64,000 nucleotides of DNA from Hespellia stercorisuis DSM 15480 (GTDB taxonomy: Bacteria; Bacillota; Clostridia; Lachnospirales; Lachnospiraceae), in contig NZ_FQZY01000008.1 in assembly GCF_900142165.1 (NCBI RefSeq), positions 1 to 64,000 on the forward strand, in the 5' to 3' direction. Under the pieces are notes generated by a model that did not search any database, was not told where the DNA came from, and was given only the letters and a program-made list of their open reading frames with translations. Position 1 is the stretch's first letter. Each line of letters opens with the position of its first letter. Positions 45,187-56,874 of this stretch are shown here, in pieces. Made by a program: the position numbers and the translations under genes.

Positions 45187-46914
45187 ATGAAAACAATTTT
45201 AACAGCAATCAATGCAAAATACATTCACTCGAACCTTGCAGTTTACTGTCTGCGGGCTTATGCCCGGGAGTATGCGAAAGAGACGGGAGATGTCATAATC
45301 GCCGAGTATACGATCAACCAGCAGGTGGATGATATACTTATGGACTTGTATAAGCAGCAGCCGGATGTGCTCTGCTTTTCCTGCTATCTGTGGAATATTT
45401 CCTATGTGGAGGAACTGATCACTGAGATATCCAAGATTCTGCCGGGGACTGTGATCTGGGTGGGAGGCCCGGAGGTCTCTTACAATGCGGTGGAGGTACT
45501 GGAGCGGATGCCGCAGATTACGGGAGTTATGGTTGGAGAGGGAGAGGAGACCTTTTCGGACCTGATGAGGTATTATAATGGAAGTGAAGTGCCATTAAAA
45601 ACAGGGCATTATCTGAACGGACTGGCCGGGATAGCGGGGATTGTCTACCGGTCCGGTGACGGCGCGATCTGTGAGAATGAACTGCGTCCGGTGATCGATC
45701 TGAGTACGGTTCCGTTCGTGTACCATGATATGGAAGAGTTCCGGAACAAGATCATTTATTATGAGACCAGCCGCGGGTGTCCGTTCTCCTGCAGCTACTG
45801 TCTTTCTTCTATTGATAAATGTCTTCGTTTTCGCGATGTGGAGCTGGTGAAAAAGGAGCTTCAGTTCTTTATCGACAACGAGGTGCCACAGGTCAAGTTC
45901 GTGGACCGGACTTTTAACTGCAGGCATGACCATGCGATGGCTGTCTGGAGTTATATTGCGGAGCATGACAGGGGAATCACGAATTTTCATTTTGAGGTGG
46001 CGGCAGATCTTTTAAATGAGGAGGAACTGTCGCTGATTGAGACGATGCGGCCGGGGCTGATCCAGCTTGAAATCGGAATCCAGTCCACCAATGAGCAGAC
46101 GATCGAGGAGATCCACCGCACGATGAAGTTTGAAAAGGTGGCAGAGATCGTAAAGCGGATCAACCGCGCGCGGAATGTGCACCAGCATCTTGATCTGATC
46201 GCGGGACTTCCCTATGAGAACTATGAGAGCTTCGGACGCTCCTTTAATGATGTGTATGCCCTGCAGCCGGAACAGCTGCAGCTGGGATTCCTGAAAGTGC
46301 TGAAGGGGTCCTACATGGGAACACAGGCGGAACGGTATGAATTGCTTTACCAGACGCGGCCGCCGTTCGAGGTCCTGGCGACCAGGTGGCTGCCCTATCC
46401 GGATGTGATGCGCCTCAAGGGACTGGAAGACATGGTGGAGGTGTATTACAACAGCAGGCAGTTCACGCAGACGATGCCGATTCTGGAGAGAGCTTTCGAC
46501 ACGCCGTTTTCCCTGTATGAGGATCTGGCGGCGTATTATGAGGAGCAGGGACTGAACATGGTAAACCATTCCCGTGTGGCGCGATATCAGATTCTTTTTG
46601 ACTTTGCGATTCTCCGGGATGCGAAGAACCGGGAAATGTACCGGGAGGCACTGACCTTTGACCTGTATCTCCGGGACAATCTGAAGAACCGGCCGGAGCT
46701 TTGTGGGGAGCTAACCGTCATGAAGGAGGAGAGCCGGATGTTTTACGAAGAGGAGGCACAGGATCACAGATATCTGCCGGGATACGAGGGATTTGACAAG
46801 AATCAGCTTCGCAAGATGACGCATCTGGAACGGATTGGCGGGAAGATAACTCTGTTTGACTACAGGAACCGTAATCCGCTGGATAATCAGGCGCGGACAG
46901 TCGTGATTGGATGA
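45187..46914 (+). CDS. B12-binding-domain radical SAM protein (DUF4080)
   Basis: 575 residues. Residues ~1-125 are a cobalamin-binding-like Rossmann domain (AINAKYIHSNLAVYCLRAY…CFSCYLWNISYVEEL…WVGGPEVSYN…VGEGEETF). The radical SAM core starts at YYETSRGCPFSCSYCLSS with the C-x3-C-x2-C [4Fe-4S] motif. The C-terminal third is a DUF4080 domain. No DxHxxG cobalamin ligand is evident in the Rossmann part, as in many members of this group. The reaction is unknown; related proteins are methyltransferases or methylthiotransferase-like. It is monocistronic after the repeat cluster. Confidence 0.85.
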   Translation: MKTILTAINAKYIHSNLAVYCLRAYAREYAKETGDVIIAEYTINQQVDDILMDLYKQQPDVLCFSCYLWNISYVEELITEISKILPGTVIWVGGPEVSYNAVEVLERMPQITGVMVGEGEETFSDLMRYYNGSEVPLKTGHYLNGLAGIAGIVYRSGDGAICENELRPVIDLSTVPFVYHDMEEFRNKIIYYETSRGCPFSCSYCLSSIDKCLRFRDVELVKKELQFFIDNEVPQVKFVDRTFNCRHDHAMAVWSYIAEHDRGITNFHFEVAADLLNEEELSLIETMRPGLIQLEIGIQSTNEQTIEEIHRTMKFEKVAEIVKRINRARNVHQHLDLIAGLPYENYESFGRSFNDVYALQPEQLQLGFLKVLKGSYMGTQAERYELLYQTRPPFEVLATRWLPYPDVMRLKGLEDMVEVYYNSRQFTQTMPILERAFDTPFSLYEDLAAYYEEQGLNMVNHSRVARYQILFDFAILRDAKNREMYREALTFDLYLRDNLKNRPELCGELTVMKEESRMFYEEEAQDHRYLPGYEGFDKNQLRKMTHLERIGGKITLFDYRNRNPLDNQARTVVIG

Positions 46915-46960
46915 CGCTTCGGAAATTCATTAAGAATTGGTGAAGAACAGGCAAAGCATC

Positions 46961-46989
46961 TTGCAAAAAAACAGCAAACAGTATAAAAT
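46961..46989 (+). promoter_or_regulatory. Candidate promoter upstream of the small membrane peptide
   Basis: TTGCAA (46961-46966) and TAAAAT (46984-46989), spacing 17 bp. Confidence 0.6.
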
Positions 46990-47016
46990 AAAATGGATTG
47001 CACAAATTCGCAGAAA

Positions 47017-47074
47017 GCAGCAAAGCTGCGTAATGTTACGCGAAAGCGGCAAAGCGGATTCCAAGTATCCGCTT
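47017..47074 (+). other. Three consecutive small hairpins in a leader
   Basis: GCAGC-AAA-GCTGC (47017-47029), CGTAA-TG-TTACG (47029-47040) and AAGCGGAT/ATCCGCTT (47052-47074) follow one another in the predicted leader of the 34-residue peptide gene. No T-run follows. Confidence 0.5.
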
Positions 47075-47101
47075 GACTATGAAAAAAAGTGAGGCGTTTG
47101 T

Positions 47102-47206
47102 ATGAATTTTTATAATAAAAAAACGAGAAGAATTGTCGCAATTGTGATTATTGTGATTATCGCGGCGATGGTCGGAACGATGGTTATTCCATATTTGATG
47201 GTATAG
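47102..47206 (+). CDS. Small single-pass membrane protein (34 residues)
   Basis: The ORF reads MNFYNKKTRRIVA, then a hydrophobic helix (IVIIVIIAAMVGTMVIPYLM) and stops at TAG 47204-47206. A GAGGC lies seven bases before the ATG. A basic N-terminus and one helix predict an N-in membrane anchor. The family is not named here, but its composition is not random and it has a promoter and leader upstream. It precedes the VanW gene. Confidence 0.65.
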   Translation: MNFYNKKTRRIVAIVIIVIIAAMVGTMVIPYLMV

Positions 47207-47280
47207 TACAGCATAAATCAAACAAGATTATGCGGCAGGCAGGGCACAGGAGAGAAAGAACCGGGCAGGAGAAAAGCCCG

Positions 47281-48900
47281 ATGTGGGGATGTGGAAAAGA
47301 TATGGCGCAGATGAGCACAAGACGAAAGAAAATGCTGGCAAGAAGACGCAGGAGAAGAGCCATGATATGTGGTCTTGTTCTTGCGGCTATTTTGCTAGTG
47401 TATCTTGTGATTCAGCTCTTCCTGTTCTTTTCTGTCCGTAAGTATAATACGAACACCATATTGGAGGGGGTACGCATCGGGACTCTGGATGTGTCGGGTA
47501 TGACGCAGAAGGAAGCATTGGCGGCTCTGGATGCCCAGCTGGCATCATACGGCGGAGCGGCGCTGACGATGAAGCTGGATGATACGCGCTCGGCGGATGC
47601 CGCATACGCGGAACTGGGACTTAAGTACCGGGACGAGAAAGCGCTGGTAAATGAGGCGATGAATTACGGCAGAACAAAAAGTCTCTGGAGCCGGTACTGG
47701 GCGATAAAAAAACTGAAAAAAGAAGAGAAGGTCTTCGAACCGGAATATACACTGACGAAGAAAAGCGTTCAGGCGATGGTGGACGAACGGATTGCACCGC
47801 TCCTCAACCCGCCGGTCAATGCGACGCTGAGCCGTTCGGGAGAGACTACGGTGGTAAATGAGGGCACACCGGGAGAAGTAATCGACACGGCGGCATCCAT
47901 CAAGTCCGTCGAGAAGATTCTGAATAAAAACTGGAAAGGCGAAGCCGCGACGGTGATGTTGGCGGATACGGAGCAGGAGCCGGAGATTACAGGGAAAGAT
48001 TTGTCCGGGATCCAGGATCTGCTGGGGGCGTATACGACATTTTACAGTGCGGACGGAACCGGGCATGCACAGAATGTGGAGCAGGGTGCGAAGAACATCA
48101 ACGGCTCTCTCGTGATGCCGGGGGAAACATTTTCGACGAATGACACCATCGGTCCGGAGGATGAAGAGCACGGATTTGCGAAAGCGGGATCCTACGAGAA
48201 CGGCACGGTGGTGCAGACCTTTGGCGGCGGTGTATGCCAGGTGTCCACGACACTGTACAATGCGGTGCTGCTTGCGGAACTCGAGGTGGTTCAGCGGGAT
48301 CAGCACTCGATGGTGGTGGCCTATGTGGAGCCCTCGATGGACGCCGCGATCGCGGACGATGTGAAGGATTTTAAGTTTAAAAATAATTTAGAGAATCCAA
48401 TTTATATAGAAAGTACCTTGCAGGATGGAAACATAACGTTTAATATATATGGAAAAGAAACCAGAGATCCGAACCGCACGGTCGAGTATCTGAGTGAGAC
48501 ATTGGACACCACGGAGGATGAAGGCGAGAAGTTCGTGGGAGTGGATCAGCCGATAGGCTATCTGCAGGTCATCCAGGCCTATCCGGGAATTTCGGCACAG
48601 CTGTGGAAAATCGTGTATGAGAACGGGGAAGAGGTAAGCCGTGATGTTGTAAATACAAGTCATTATCAGGCGACACCTCTGACATACAGCATCGGAACCA
48701 CCTCTGACGATCAGACGGCGGCGGCCACGGTGGTGAGCGCGATGGCTTCAAAGGATCTGGAAACGATAAAGGCGGCGATTCAGCAGGCGCTGGGGCAGGA
48801 ATATACCGCAGCAGCCGGGAACACTGCAGACGACACGTATACGGACAGCACGGCAGCAGACGCCTACGCGGCGGATGGCACCGATACCACTGGTTATTAG
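47281..48900 (+). CDS. VanW family protein, membrane-anchored
   Basis: 539 residues from the ATG at 47281, nine bases after AGGAG; in-frame ATGs at 47230 and 47302 are alternatives. A strongly basic tail (ARRRRRRAM) and one membrane helix (LVLAAILLVYLVIQLFLFFSV) anchor it with the rest outside. Two peptidoglycan-binding-4-like segments (~60-250) precede the VanW domain with NGSLVMPGETFSTND, FGGGVCQVSTTLYNA and HSMVVAYVEPSMDAAI (~265-400), and a G5-like/threonine- and alanine-rich tail ends in DTTGY. The role of VanW proteins is unclear; a cell-envelope function is expected. No van genes are nearby. Confidence 0.88.
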   Translation: MWGCGKDMAQMSTRRKKMLARRRRRRAMICGLVLAAILLVYLVIQLFLFFSVRKYNTNTILEGVRIGTLDVSGMTQKEALAALDAQLASYGGAALTMKLDDTRSADAAYAELGLKYRDEKALVNEAMNYGRTKSLWSRYWAIKKLKKEEKVFEPEYTLTKKSVQAMVDERIAPLLNPPVNATLSRSGETTVVNEGTPGEVIDTAASIKSVEKILNKNWKGEAATVMLADTEQEPEITGKDLSGIQDLLGAYTTFYSADGTGHAQNVEQGAKNINGSLVMPGETFSTNDTIGPEDEEHGFAKAGSYENGTVVQTFGGGVCQVSTTLYNAVLLAELEVVQRDQHSMVVAYVEPSMDAAIADDVKDFKFKNNLENPIYIESTLQDGNITFNIYGKETRDPNRTVEYLSETLDTTEDEGEKFVGVDQPIGYLQVIQAYPGISAQLWKIVYENGEEVSRDVVNTSHYQATPLTYSIGTTSDDQTAAATVVSAMASKDLETIKAAIQQALGQEYTAAAGNTADDTYTDSTAADAYAADGTDTTGY

Positions 48901-48958
48901 GTATGCGGAGGCCGTGCGGACAGAGCCATTCGGCAGGATAAGCAGTGAGGGCAAAAAG

Positions 48959-49984
48959 ATGAAAATTGGTAAGGTATCCCAGACGGTGCTGAAACGGTCG
49001 ATTTTAAAAACGATGCGTACCAGACGGGAAGAGGTGCTTTTTTCTCCATCGGTGGAGGAAATGTGCACAGCAGTTCAGATAAAAGAGACGGAGTGTGCAG
49101 TGGTGACGACCGCGACGGTGAACGGCAATGCGAAGTGCATTGGTGCGTTTGCGGTTGCGCGAGCGGTGAACGATCTGGCGACGCGGGGAGCGCAGCCGAT
49201 CGGGGTCAGCGTACAGATCACACTGCCTCCTTTTGCATATGAGTCCAGATTGAAAGCGATGATGGAGTACATGGAAGAACTGTGCGGCCAGCTGCAGATC
49301 CAGATAACCTGTGCGAAAGCTGAGGTCAGCGTGGCGGTAAGCCAGGCACTGGTGTATGTGACTGCTGTCGGTCAGACCGAGGGCGGCCGCCTGTGGCAGA
49401 GCTGTCATGCAAAGCCGGAGCAGGATATTGTGCTCATCGGAGATATCGGGCTGGAAGGCATGCTTCGCGTCGCAAAGGAGCGGACGCAGGAGCTGGAAGA
49501 ACGGTTTATTCCGGCGTTTATGCGCCAGATCATGGCCGGAGAGCGGGATCTGATCAAGGTAGCGGAGATCAAAACGGCTCTGGAGTACGAGGTGAGCGCG
49601 ATCCAGCAGATCGGCGAGGGCGGAATCCTGGCCGCGCTGTGGGACATCGCGGAGGCGTCGAAGGTCGGGCTTGAGGTGAAGCTGGGTGCCATGTCCATTC
49701 GTCAGGAGACGGTGGAGGTGTGCGAGCACTGCCATCTGAATCCGTATCAGCTGACATCCGCGGGCAGCATCCTGGTGGTGACACCGTGCGGGGAAGAACT
49801 GGTGAAACGTCTGACAGAGGACGGCGCGCGAGCCGCAAGGCTGGGGAGAACAACAGCGGAGAATGAAAGAGTGATATCAGGCGGAGCAGAAAAACGTTTT
49901 CTGGACAGACCGCAGCCGGATGAGCTGATGCTCTGGTGGGAGCGGGAGATGAATACGTGTCCGGATTGTGAAAGAAAGGAATAA
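48959..49984 (+). CDS. AIR synthase-like (PurM/HypE superfamily) protein
   Basis: 341 residues from the ATG at 48959 (MKIGKVSQTVLKRSIL). The PurM fold is seen in GAFAVARAVNDLATRGAQPIGVSVQITLP and in the C-terminal GIGEGGILAALWDIAEASKVGLEV segment. The usual DDAAV ATP motif at the N-terminal side is replaced by ECAVVTTATVNGN. Members are annotated as AIR synthase or HypE-like, but no purine or hydrogenase genes are nearby, so the substrate is unknown. A C-terminal CPDCERKE tail holds a CxxC pair. It is followed by Lrp six bases after its stop. Confidence 0.78.
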   Translation: MKIGKVSQTVLKRSILKTMRTRREEVLFSPSVEEMCTAVQIKETECAVVTTATVNGNAKCIGAFAVARAVNDLATRGAQPIGVSVQITLPPFAYESRLKAMMEYMEELCGQLQIQITCAKAEVSVAVSQALVYVTAVGQTEGGRLWQSCHAKPEQDIVLIGDIGLEGMLRVAKERTQELEERFIPAFMRQIMAGERDLIKVAEIKTALEYEVSAIQQIGEGGILAALWDIAEASKVGLEVKLGAMSIRQETVEVCEHCHLNPYQLTSAGSILVVTPCGEELVKRLTEDGARAARLGRTTAENERVISGGAEKRFLDRPQPDELMLWWEREMNTCPDCERKE

Positions 49985-49990
49985 AAAGTG

Positions 49991-50485
49991 ATGGAATCAG
50001 AATTGAGAAAACAAATTTTACGGCATATAGAAAATCACGGAAGAGTAGATCTCGGGGAACTGGCAATTCTGCTGGGAACCGACGAGGTGGCGGTTGCCAA
50101 TGAGATGGCAGAGATGGAGAAAGAGAAGATCATCTGCGGATATCTGACACTGATCGACTGGTATAAGGCTGGCGAAGAGCTGGTTACGGCACTCATCGAA
50201 GTGCGTGTGACACCGCAGCGCAACGAGGGGTTTGACCGCATCGCAGAGCGCATTTACAAATATTCAGAAGTAAATTCTGTGTATCTGATCTCGGGAGCAT
50301 ACGATCTGCTTGTCACGATCGAGGGCAAGAGTCTGCTTGAGATCTCGCAGTTCGTATCGGATAAACTGTCCCCGATTGATGAGGTGGTCGGAACTGCGAC
50401 ACACTTTATATTGAAGAAATACAAAGACCACGGAATTACGATGGGAGAAAAGTCAAAATCAGAAAGGATGCTGGTGACGCCATAA
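49991..50485 (+). CDS. Lrp/AsnC-family transcriptional regulator
   Basis: 164 residues from the ATG at 49991, after AAAGGA. N-terminal winged helix (LRKQILRHIENHGRVDLGELAILLGTDEVAVANEMAEME) and C-terminal RAM domain (VTALIEVRVTPQRNEGFDRIAERIYKYSEVNSVYLISGAYDLLVTIEG) that binds amino acids. The stop overlaps the start of the aminotransferase gene (TAATG), which suggests that it controls this operon. Confidence 0.93.
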   Translation: MESELRKQILRHIENHGRVDLGELAILLGTDEVAVANEMAEMEKEKIICGYLTLIDWYKAGEELVTALIEVRVTPQRNEGFDRIAERIYKYSEVNSVYLISGAYDLLVTIEGKSLLEISQFVSDKLSPIDEVVGTATHFILKKYKDHGITMGEKSKSERMLVTP

Positions 50486-51660
50486 TGAGAAATCCATTAT
50501 CAGAAAAGATTGTTCAGGTCGAGCCCTCCGGAATCCGGAAGTTCTTTGATGTGGCAAATGAGATGAAGGATGCAATCTCTCTCGGTGTCGGGGAACCGGA
50601 TTTTGACACGCCCTGGAGAATCAGGGAAGAAGGAATTTATTCGCTGGAGAGAGGACGTACATTTTACACGTCCAATGCCGGCCTGCAGGAATTAAAAGAT
50701 GAAATCTGTAAATATATAAATAGAAAGGTTCATGTCGCTTATGATTCAAAGCATGAAACCATTGTCACAGTGGGAGGCAGCGAGGCGATTGACATCGCAT
50801 TCCGCGCCATGCTGGATCCGGGGGATGAGGTGCTGATTCCACAGCCGAGTTATGTATCCTATGTACCCTGCGCATTTATGGCGGACGGCGTGCCGGTTCC
50901 GGTGGAATTGAAAGCGGAAAATGACTTTAAGCTCACCGTGAAGGCTCTGGAAGCAGTAACCACACCGAAGGCAAAGATTCTGGTCATGCCGTTTCCGAAC
51001 AATCCGACGGGAGCAATCATGACGAAAGAGGATCTGGAGCCGATCGTTGAGTTTGTTCTGGAGCACGATCTGTTCGTGCTGTCGGATGAGATTTATTCGG
51101 AACTGAGTTATCAGGGTGAGCATGTGTCAATCGCAAGCTTTCCGGGTATGAAAGAGCGCACGCTGCTGATCAACGGGTTTTCAAAGGGCTTTGCCATGAC
51201 CGGCTGGAGGCTGGGCTATGTGTGCGGTCCGCAGATCATTGTGGAGCAGATGCTCAAGATGCATCAGTTCGCCATCATGTGTGCACCGACGAACAGTCAG
51301 TACGCGGCGGTGGAAGGTCTTCGCCACTGTGAGGATGAAGTGGTGAAGATGCGGGATGCATACAACAAACGAAGAAGATTTCTGATGCATGAGTTTCAGC
51401 GGATGGGAATCGAGTGCTTTGAGCCATTCGGTGCATTCTACGTGTTCCCGAGTATCCGGGAGTTTGGAATGAAATCCGAAGAATTTGCAACGCGCCTGCT
51501 TATGGAAGAAAAAGTGGCAGTTGTGCCGGGGACGGCGTTCGGAGCATGCGGAGAAGGGTTCCTGCGAATCTCCTACGCATACTCGCTGGAGGATCTGAAA
51601 GAAGCGCTGGGGCGTCTGGAGACATTCATCAACCGCCTGCGCGCGGAGAAAACATCATAG
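50485..51660 (+). CDS. Class I/II PLP-dependent aminotransferase
   Basis: 391 residues. Fold type I features: ISLGVGEPDFDTP, the NNPTGAI loop, LSDEIYSELSYQG and the PLP lysine in INGFSKGFAMTGWRLGY, then the C-terminal Arg in GFLRISYAYS. This is the pattern of aspartate/aromatic/alanine-type aminotransferases (AspC/PatA group). The substrate cannot be read from the sequence. It is translationally coupled to the Lrp gene. Confidence 0.93.
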   Translation: MRNPLSEKIVQVEPSGIRKFFDVANEMKDAISLGVGEPDFDTPWRIREEGIYSLERGRTFYTSNAGLQELKDEICKYINRKVHVAYDSKHETIVTVGGSEAIDIAFRAMLDPGDEVLIPQPSYVSYVPCAFMADGVPVPVELKAENDFKLTVKALEAVTTPKAKILVMPFPNNPTGAIMTKEDLEPIVEFVLEHDLFVLSDEIYSELSYQGEHVSIASFPGMKERTLLINGFSKGFAMTGWRLGYVCGPQIIVEQMLKMHQFAIMCAPTNSQYAAVEGLRHCEDEVVKMRDAYNKRRRFLMHEFQRMGIECFEPFGAFYVFPSIREFGMKSEEFATRLLMEEKVAVVPGTAFGACGEGFLRISYAYSLEDLKEALGRLETFINRLRAEKTS

Positions 51661-51671
51661 GGAGACAAAAG

Positions 51672-52166
51672 ATGCTGAACATTGTATTGTTTGAACCGGA
51701 AATACCGGCCAATACCGGCAATATCGGCCGTACCTGTGTAGCGACAGGTACGCGCCTTCATCTGATTGAACCACTTGGATTCCGCCTGAATGAGAAGGCA
51801 ATCAAGAGAGCGGGAATGGATTACTGGGACGATCTGGATGTGACCACTTATATTAATTATGAGGATTTCCTCGAAAAGAATCCGGATGCGAAGATATACA
51901 TGGCTACAACAAAAGCCCCGTATGTCTATTCTGACGTAAAGTTCGAGGAAGACTGTTATATCATGTTTGGAAAAGAGAGCGCCGGTATTCCGGAAGAAAT
52001 ACTGGTGCAGAATAAAGAAAACTGTATGCGGATTCCCATGATTGGAGATATCCGATCACTTAATCTGGGCAATTCTGTCGCGATTGTGCTCTATGAGGCA
52101 CTGAGACAGCATCAGTTTGCCCACATGAACACAGAGGGACATTTACATCGATTAAACTGGGAGTAA
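51672..52166 (+). CDS. trmL: tRNA (cytidine(34)-2'-O)-methyltransferase TrmL
   Basis: 164 residues from the ATG at 51672, after AGGGAGAC. SPOUT fold motifs: NIVLFEPEIPANTGNIGRTC, LIEPLGFRL, FGKESAGIPEE and IRSLNLGNSVAIVLYEAL, the last forming the knot that binds SAM. It methylates C34/U34 of tRNA-Leu. It lies 11 bp after the aminotransferase gene. A weak GGAG...CTCC TTTTTT hairpin overlaps the stop. Confidence 0.94.
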   Translation: MLNIVLFEPEIPANTGNIGRTCVATGTRLHLIEPLGFRLNEKAIKRAGMDYWDDLDVTTYINYEDFLEKNPDAKIYMATTKAPYVYSDVKFEEDCYIMFGKESAGIPEEILVQNKENCMRIPMIGDIRSLNLGNSVAIVLYEALRQHQFAHMNTEGHLHRLNWE

Positions 52167-52367
52167 ATGCTCCTTTTTTAATACAAATGTAACCGCCGGA
52201 AATGGCGAAAAAGCTTGGAAAACAGCGGATTTAGCAGAAATTCCCCGAGGCTGTATTTCGGTAAAATTGTCGAGCGGTGGGTTGCATGAAAACACAAAAA
52301 TATAAGAAGTGTCTATAGGTTAGTGGTGACGATATTTATAGGTTTTGTTTATAATTAACAAAGTTTA

Positions 52368-52396
52368 TGGACGATTCTGAAAGTTTGTGTTACTAT
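52368..52396 (+). promoter_or_regulatory. Weak candidate promoter of the V-ATPase operon
   Basis: TGGACG (52368-52373) and TACTAT (52391-52396) with 17-bp spacing, just upstream of the first gene. Another TATAAT-like box lies near 52350, so the assignment is tentative. Confidence 0.4.
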
Positions 52397-52431
52397 TTTA
52401 CTATGTGATACAGAAAGGCGGTGACTGAAGA

Positions 52432-52743
52432 ATGGTAGAAGAGACCATCCAGACCATCAGAGAAACTGAGGCAAAAGCGGAAGCTATCATAAAAGAAGCA
52501 GATGTGAAATGCAAAGAGTTACTTGATGCGGCATCACAGAAAGCGAAGCAGCAGAAGGCAGACAAGCTGGCCGGAATTGAAGCGCAGGCGAAGGCTGACA
52601 TACAGTCAGCAAAAGAAGCGGGCGAAAAGAAACTGGCAGCGGCGGCTGTATCAACTGCAGCAGAAGTGAAGAGCTTAAAAGAGGCAGCACTTTCTCGCGA
52701 AGAAGAAGCGGTGAAACTCGTAATGGAGCGGGTCGTTTCATAA
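52432..52743 (+). CDS. V-type ATPase peripheral stalk subunit G/H (NtpF-type)
   Basis: 103 residues, almost entirely a charged coiled coil (ETIQTIRETEAKAEAIIKEADVKCKELL…) typical of subunit G/AhaH. It pairs with subunit E to form the peripheral stalk. AAGGCGG precedes the ATG. First gene of an operon ordered like ntpFIKECGABD of Enterococcus hirae. Confidence 0.82.
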   Translation: MVEETIQTIRETEAKAEAIIKEADVKCKELLDAASQKAKQQKADKLAGIEAQAKADIQSAKEAGEKKLAAAAVSTAAEVKSLKEAALSREEEAVKLVMERVVS

Positions 52744-52762
52744 CAAAGGAGGGATTTACGTT

Positions 52763-55271
<2,509 letters not shown>

Positions 55272-55284
55272 AGGAGAGTAATAA

Positions 55285-55875
55285 ATGAGCGGATTAGATA
55301 AAATAAAGGATCAGATCCTGGAAGAAGCTAATCACTCCGCCGATGGAAAACTTGCTGAGGCAAATGCAAAGGCTGACAAGATCATACAGGATGCTATGGA
55401 TGCGGCAGCAAAAGAAGGCGAGTCCATCTCAGCTAAAGCGCAGACAGAGGTTGCAAAACTGAATGAACGTGCTGAATCCTCATGTGACCATCAGAAGAAG
55501 AAAGCGCTTCTGCAGGCCAAGGGTGAGGTTATTTCAAACGTACTTGAAAAAGCATATGAAAAGCTGAAAAATATTGATGATGCAAGCTATTTTGACATGA
55601 TTCGCAAGATGTTGGAAAAGTATTCATTGGCAGAGGATGGAGAGATTTACTTTTCGGAATCAGATCTGAAGAGATTGCCGGCAGGCTTTGAGGGGGAGAT
55701 CAGTAAGATCGCCCAAGCCAAAGGTGGAACTCTGAAGTTAGCAAAAGAAGGAAAAGACATGGTTGGCGGCTTTGTCCTGGTGTACGGCGGTATCGAAGAA
55801 AACTGTACACTGCGCGCAATTTTTGACGCGAAAAAGGATGAGTTATCCGACGCGGTTCACAAGATATTATTTTAA
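55285..55875 (+). CDS. ntpE: V-type ATP synthase subunit E
   Basis: 196 residues: an N-terminal coiled coil (~1-100) rich in Ala, Glu and Lys, and a C-terminal globular domain with VGGFVLVYGGIEENCTLRAIFDAKKDEL typical of subunit E. It forms the peripheral stalk with subunit G/H. GGAG lies upstream of the ATG. Confidence 0.92.
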   Translation: MSGLDKIKDQILEEANHSADGKLAEANAKADKIIQDAMDAAAKEGESISAKAQTEVAKLNERAESSCDHQKKKALLQAKGEVISNVLEKAYEKLKNIDDASYFDMIRKMLEKYSLAEDGEIYFSESDLKRLPAGFEGEISKIAQAKGGTLKLAKEGKDMVGGFVLVYGGIEENCTLRAIFDAKKDELSDAVHKILF

Positions 55876-55902
55876 GCGCAACATAAAGCAAGGAGGATTA
55901 TC

Positions 55903-56874
55903 ATGACTGATATAAGATATACTTACGCAGTTGCGCGCATACGGGCTTTGGAAGTGTCATTGTTTAACAAGGCGGCAATCGACCAGCTTATGGCTTGCGA
56001 GACGGAGCAGCAGTGTCTGCAGTTTCTGAGTGAAAAAGGCTGGGGTGATGTGAATGCATCACTGGATGTCGAGGCTATGATGGAGTGTGAAGAGGCAAAG
56101 ATCTGGAAGGTGATGGAAGAGGTGGCAGTAGATATGTCCGTCTTTGATGTGCTTTCCTATCCGAATCTGTTTCACAATCTGAAGGCGGCGATCAAGGAGG
56201 TCTGCACCGAGACGGAGAATCCGGGAATATTCTATGATGATTGTTCCATTTCGGGTGCGGAGATGCTTGATATTGTGAGAAAAAAAGAATTTTCACGTCT
56301 GCCGGCAAACATGGTGGCGGTGGCGCAGGAGGCGTATGACACATTGCTTCATACACGGGATGGACAGCTATGCGATGTGATCATTGACAAAGCGACGCTG
56401 GATGCGGTTTATGCGGCGGGCAAGGCAGCGAAGGACGATATCGTCCGGGATTATGCAGAGTCCACTGTGGCGATAGCAGATATTAAGATTGCTGTTCGTT
56501 CACAGAAGACCGGAAAATCGTTAGACTTTATGAAGCGTGCAATGGCGGAATGTAATAGTATTAGCGTGGATCAGTTGTCGAAGGCAGCGCTTAGCGGCGC
56601 GGATGCCATAAGAGAGTATCTTATGGGAACTGCATACTCAGAAGGAGCGAAAGCTCTGGACGAGTCCTCATCAGCATTTGAACGCTGGTGTGACAATCGC
56701 ATGATGCAAACCATGCAGCCACAGAAATACGAATCATTTTCAGTAGGACCTCTCTTCGCGTACGTATTGGCGAGAGAGAATGAGATAAAAACAATACGAA
56801 TCATTTTATCCGGAAAACAGAATGGCTTTTCCGATGAGGCGATTCGGGAAAGGGTAAGGGAGATGTATGTATAA
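55903..56874 (+). CDS. ntpC: V-type ATP synthase subunit C (V0 d-type)
   Basis: 323 residues of an all-helical protein starting TDIRYTYAVARIRALEVSLFNKAAIDQLMAC and ending VLARENEIKTIRIILSGKQNGFSDEAIRERVREMYV, both typical of the funnel-shaped C/d subunit that couples the K ring to the central shaft. AAGGAGG precedes the ATG. It overlaps subunit F by eight bases. Confidence 0.93.
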   Translation: MTDIRYTYAVARIRALEVSLFNKAAIDQLMACETEQQCLQFLSEKGWGDVNASLDVEAMMECEEAKIWKVMEEVAVDMSVFDVLSYPNLFHNLKAAIKEVCTETENPGIFYDDCSISGAEMLDIVRKKEFSRLPANMVAVAQEAYDTLLHTRDGQLCDVIIDKATLDAVYAAGKAAKDDIVRDYAESTVAIADIKIAVRSQKTGKSLDFMKRAMAECNSISVDQLSKAALSGADAIREYLMGTAYSEGAKALDESSSAFERWCDNRMMQTMQPQKYESFSVGPLFAYVLARENEIKTIRIILSGKQNGFSDEAIRERVREMYV

